64,000 bases of DNA, taken from the NCBI GenBank assembly GCA_045107005.1, contig JBGCFP010000056.1, positions 23,635-87,634 of the forward strand, read 5' to 3'. The notes under the pieces were generated by a model. The model worked only from the letters and a program-made list of their open reading frames with translations. It was not told the DNA's origin and made no database searches. This stretch comes from JBCCMA01 sp045107005. GTDB taxonomy: Bacteria; Pseudomonadota; Gammaproteobacteria; Steroidobacterales; JBCCMA01. The position numbers and the translations under genes are program-made. This document shows positions 62,433 to 64,000 of the stretch, piece after piece. Numbering within the stretch: position 1 is the first letter of the stretch; each line of letters starts with the position of its first letter.

Positions 62433-62511
62433 AGGAAGTCAGGTCAGCTCGTTCCCTCATCCAGCACGGCGACACTTGCGAAATGCAGACTTGAACACCG
62501 GAGAAACCATC

Positions 62512-62841
62512 ATGCCCACATCCATGCCCTATCGCGCGACCACCAGCAGCGGCGAAGTGCTCGACTACGACTTCGTTTTGCATCCGCATACGCAGTCGGC
62601 CGTGCGCGTGTCGCAGCTGCTCTCTGCGCAACTTGCGTCCATTGATCGCGAAGTTGCGCTAACCGGGGACACCGGCAATGGCGATGTGTTGCAAGCGCTG
62701 GCGATGGCACTTGCGGTGCGCGTCAGTATGGTGCCGGTCTCCCATGAACAAACCGCGGAACTGGCGGGCGAGCTATTGCGCAACGCGCTCGTGAGTGCCC
62801 AGCGCGCGCGTCGCCACTCCACGCCTGTGGGCCACGGATAG
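62512..62841 (+). CDS. Uncharacterised small protein (109 aa)
   Basis: Starts at ATG 62512 with GGAG 8 nt upstream. Soluble and helical, with RVSQLLSAQLASIDRE, a LQALAMALAVRVSMV helix and LAGELLRNALVSAQRARR. I do not recognise the family. It ends 8 nt before the photolyase-family gene, so it is probably cotranscribed with it. Confidence 0.7.
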   Translation: MPTSMPYRATTSSGEVLDYDFVLHPHTQSAVRVSQLLSAQLASIDREVALTGDTGNGDVLQALAMALAVRVSMVPVSHEQTAELAGELLRNALVSAQRARRHSTPVGHG

Positions 62842-62849
62842 TTCGAACG

Positions 62850-64000
62850 ATGCTGAGTGTTCTGCCTCGCGCCTTGCGGGAACGCACGGTCGTGCTGAAC
62901 GACGCGCCGGCAAGCCGTGGCCGTTACGTACTTTACTGGATGCATCACGCGCTGCGCGTCAACGAGAATCCGGCGCTTGATGTCGCCCGACTGGCGGCTG
63001 CCGAGCTCGATTTGCCTTTGCTTGTATGCCAGGGGCTTGGCGGCGCCCACCCTTATCAGAACGATCGTCACCATTTTTTCGCGCTGCAGTGTGCCCGCGA
63101 CGTGGCAAACGACCTTGCGGCGTACGGCATTCATTACCGCTTTCATCTCGACGCACGGCGCCATGGCAGTGTCGCCTCGCTAATGCCTGACGCGGCGCTG
63201 ACCGTGTTCGAGCAAATGCCCGTCGCGCCGTTTCCCAAATGGCAAGCCAGCTTGAGTGCGCGCGCTGGGTCGTCCGTACTGCGCGTCGACGCGCGCTGCA
63301 TCGTGCCCATGCCACTCATGACCAAACGCTACGATCGCGCGTTCGCGTTTCGAAAGGCGGCGATTGACCTGTTTGACGCTCGCGTTCTGTCCGCCTATCC
63401 GTCGCTGGACGTGGGCTTGCCAACGGGCGACGAAGACTTGAGTGTCGGCGCGCTCGACGTGCGGCCTCTCGACGACGGTGCGTTGCTCGACCTGGTCGCA
63501 AGCTGCCCCATCGATCACTCCGTCGCACCCGTGTTCGAAACCGTCGGCGGCAGCGCGGCGGGCTACGCGCGCTGGCAAGCGTTTCGAAACGGGGGCTTGC
63601 GCAGCTATCACCAAACACGCAACGACGCGGCGATTGCGCCGCCCGCGGGCGTCAGTCGTTTGTCGCCGTATTTGCACTACGGGTGCGTGTCACCGATGCG
63701 CGTGGCTCGCGAGGCGCAGCAGGTGGGCGGGGCAGGGGCTGAGAAGTTTCTGGATGAACTGTTTGTCTGGCGCGAGCTGGCCCATAATTTTTGCGCCCAT
63801 TCGCCGCAGCTCGAAACGCTGGACGCGCTGCCGGCGTGGGCGAGCGAGACGCTGCGCGCGCACGCCAACGATCCGCGACCGGCCATCTTTTCGTGGGACA
63901 CGCTGGCGCACGCACGCACTGGCGAGCCGTTGTGGGACACAGCTCAGCGCTCATTGTTACGGCACGGCGAATTGCACAACAACGTCCGCATGACCTGGGC
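62850..64000 (+). CDS. Photolyase/cryptochrome-family protein, cut by window end
   Basis: Open for 383 codons from ATG 62850 to the end of the window, so the 3-prime part is missing. YVLYWMHHALRVNENPALDVA is a photolyase N-terminal chromophore-domain start. The FAD-binding region shows GLRSYHQTRNDAA, SPYLHYGCVSPMRVA, FLDELFVWRELAHNFC and ELHNNVRMTW, features close to class II-like CPD photolyases. It would repair UV-induced pyrimidine dimers using blue light and FAD. The missing C-terminus prevents a firm subclass. It follows the 109-aa gene by 8 nt. Confidence 0.88.
   Translation, partial: MLSVLPRALRERTVVLNDAPASRGRYVLYWMHHALRVNENPALDVARLAAAELDLPLLVCQGLGGAHPYQNDRHHFFALQCARDVANDLAAYGIHYRFHLDARRHGSVASLMPDAALTVFEQMPVAPFPKWQASLSARAGSSVLRVDARCIVPMPLMTKRYDRAFAFRKAAIDLFDARVLSAYPSLDVGLPTGDEDLSVGALDVRPLDDGALLDLVASCPIDHSVAPVFETVGGSAAGYARWQAFRNGGLRSYHQTRNDAAIAPPAGVSRLSPYLHYGCVSPMRVAREAQQVGGAGAEKFLDELFVWRELAHNFCAHSPQLETLDALPAWASETLRAHANDPRPAIFSWDTLAHARTGEPLWDTAQRSLLRHGELHNNVRMTW

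Overview
The window is GC-rich, densely coded chromosomal DNA from a Gammaproteobacterium, probably a marine or sediment chemoheterotroph. The evidence is the mix of gamma-type housekeeping genes (gshA, nei, tal, lepB, msrA), two TonB-dependent receptors, several lipoprotein peptidases (M16, M2), a PilY1-like adhesin and a TolB/TPR membrane protein. Placement near Woeseia/Wenzhouxiangella-like lineages is an inference from gene content only. I see no rRNA, tRNA, CRISPR array, transposase or prophage gene.

Layout. 1-4.5 kb: gshA, then a single-domain receiver coupled to a GAF-GGDEF-EAL c-di-GMP protein, closed by a terminator. 4.8-11.6 kb: a small orphan protein, a TonB-dependent receptor, a 989-aa secreted Asp-box/P-domain/dockerin-like protein and an M23 peptidase. 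11.6-19.9 kb (minus strand): an alpha/beta hydrolase overlapping a cytochrome b561-YceI fusion; a DnaQ/GIY-YIG nuclease with two small downstream genes; a PhoD-like phosphatase; an EEP-family lipoprotein with no normal start codon; lepB; msrA. 20-33.4 kb (minus strand): a TolB/TPR protein, a beta-CASP nuclease, a tightly overlapping four-gene operon (two PYROXD2-like flavoproteins, a GcvT-like folate protein, a Rieske oxygenase) and a 1355-aa multi-spanning protein of unknown function. 33.5-40 kb (minus strand): NDH-2-like dehydrogenase, DUF4382 lipoprotein, PilY1-like protein. 40.2-43.8 kb: a GMC oxidoreductase coupled to a Cfa-like methyltransferase, divergent from nei. 43.9-49.3 kb (minus strand): a large TonB-dependent receptor, a beta-helix-like lipoprotein and an orphan PhoB-like response regulator, with Pho-box-like repeats before the regulator and the lipoprotein. 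49.4-54.5 kb: SCP2 protein, Spy-like protein, transaldolase, a LytTR regulator divergent from an acyltransferase-3, HupE/UreJ protein. 54.6-61.5 kb: M16 peptidase, small lipoprotein, POT peptide transporter and M2 peptidyl-dipeptidase, which look like a peptide-scavenging locus. 61.5-64 kb: EamA transporter, small hypothetical, and a photolyase-family gene running off the end.

Best candidate for an undescribed system: the four-gene operon at 23.8-29.3 kb. Its coding regions overlap by 8, 4 and 4 nt, and the set looks like an oxidative pathway for a methylated amine whose substrate cannot be read from sequence. Second is the regulator/lipoprotein/receptor module at 43.9-49.3 kb with its candidate PHO boxes. 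Third is the uncharacterised 1355-aa membrane protein.
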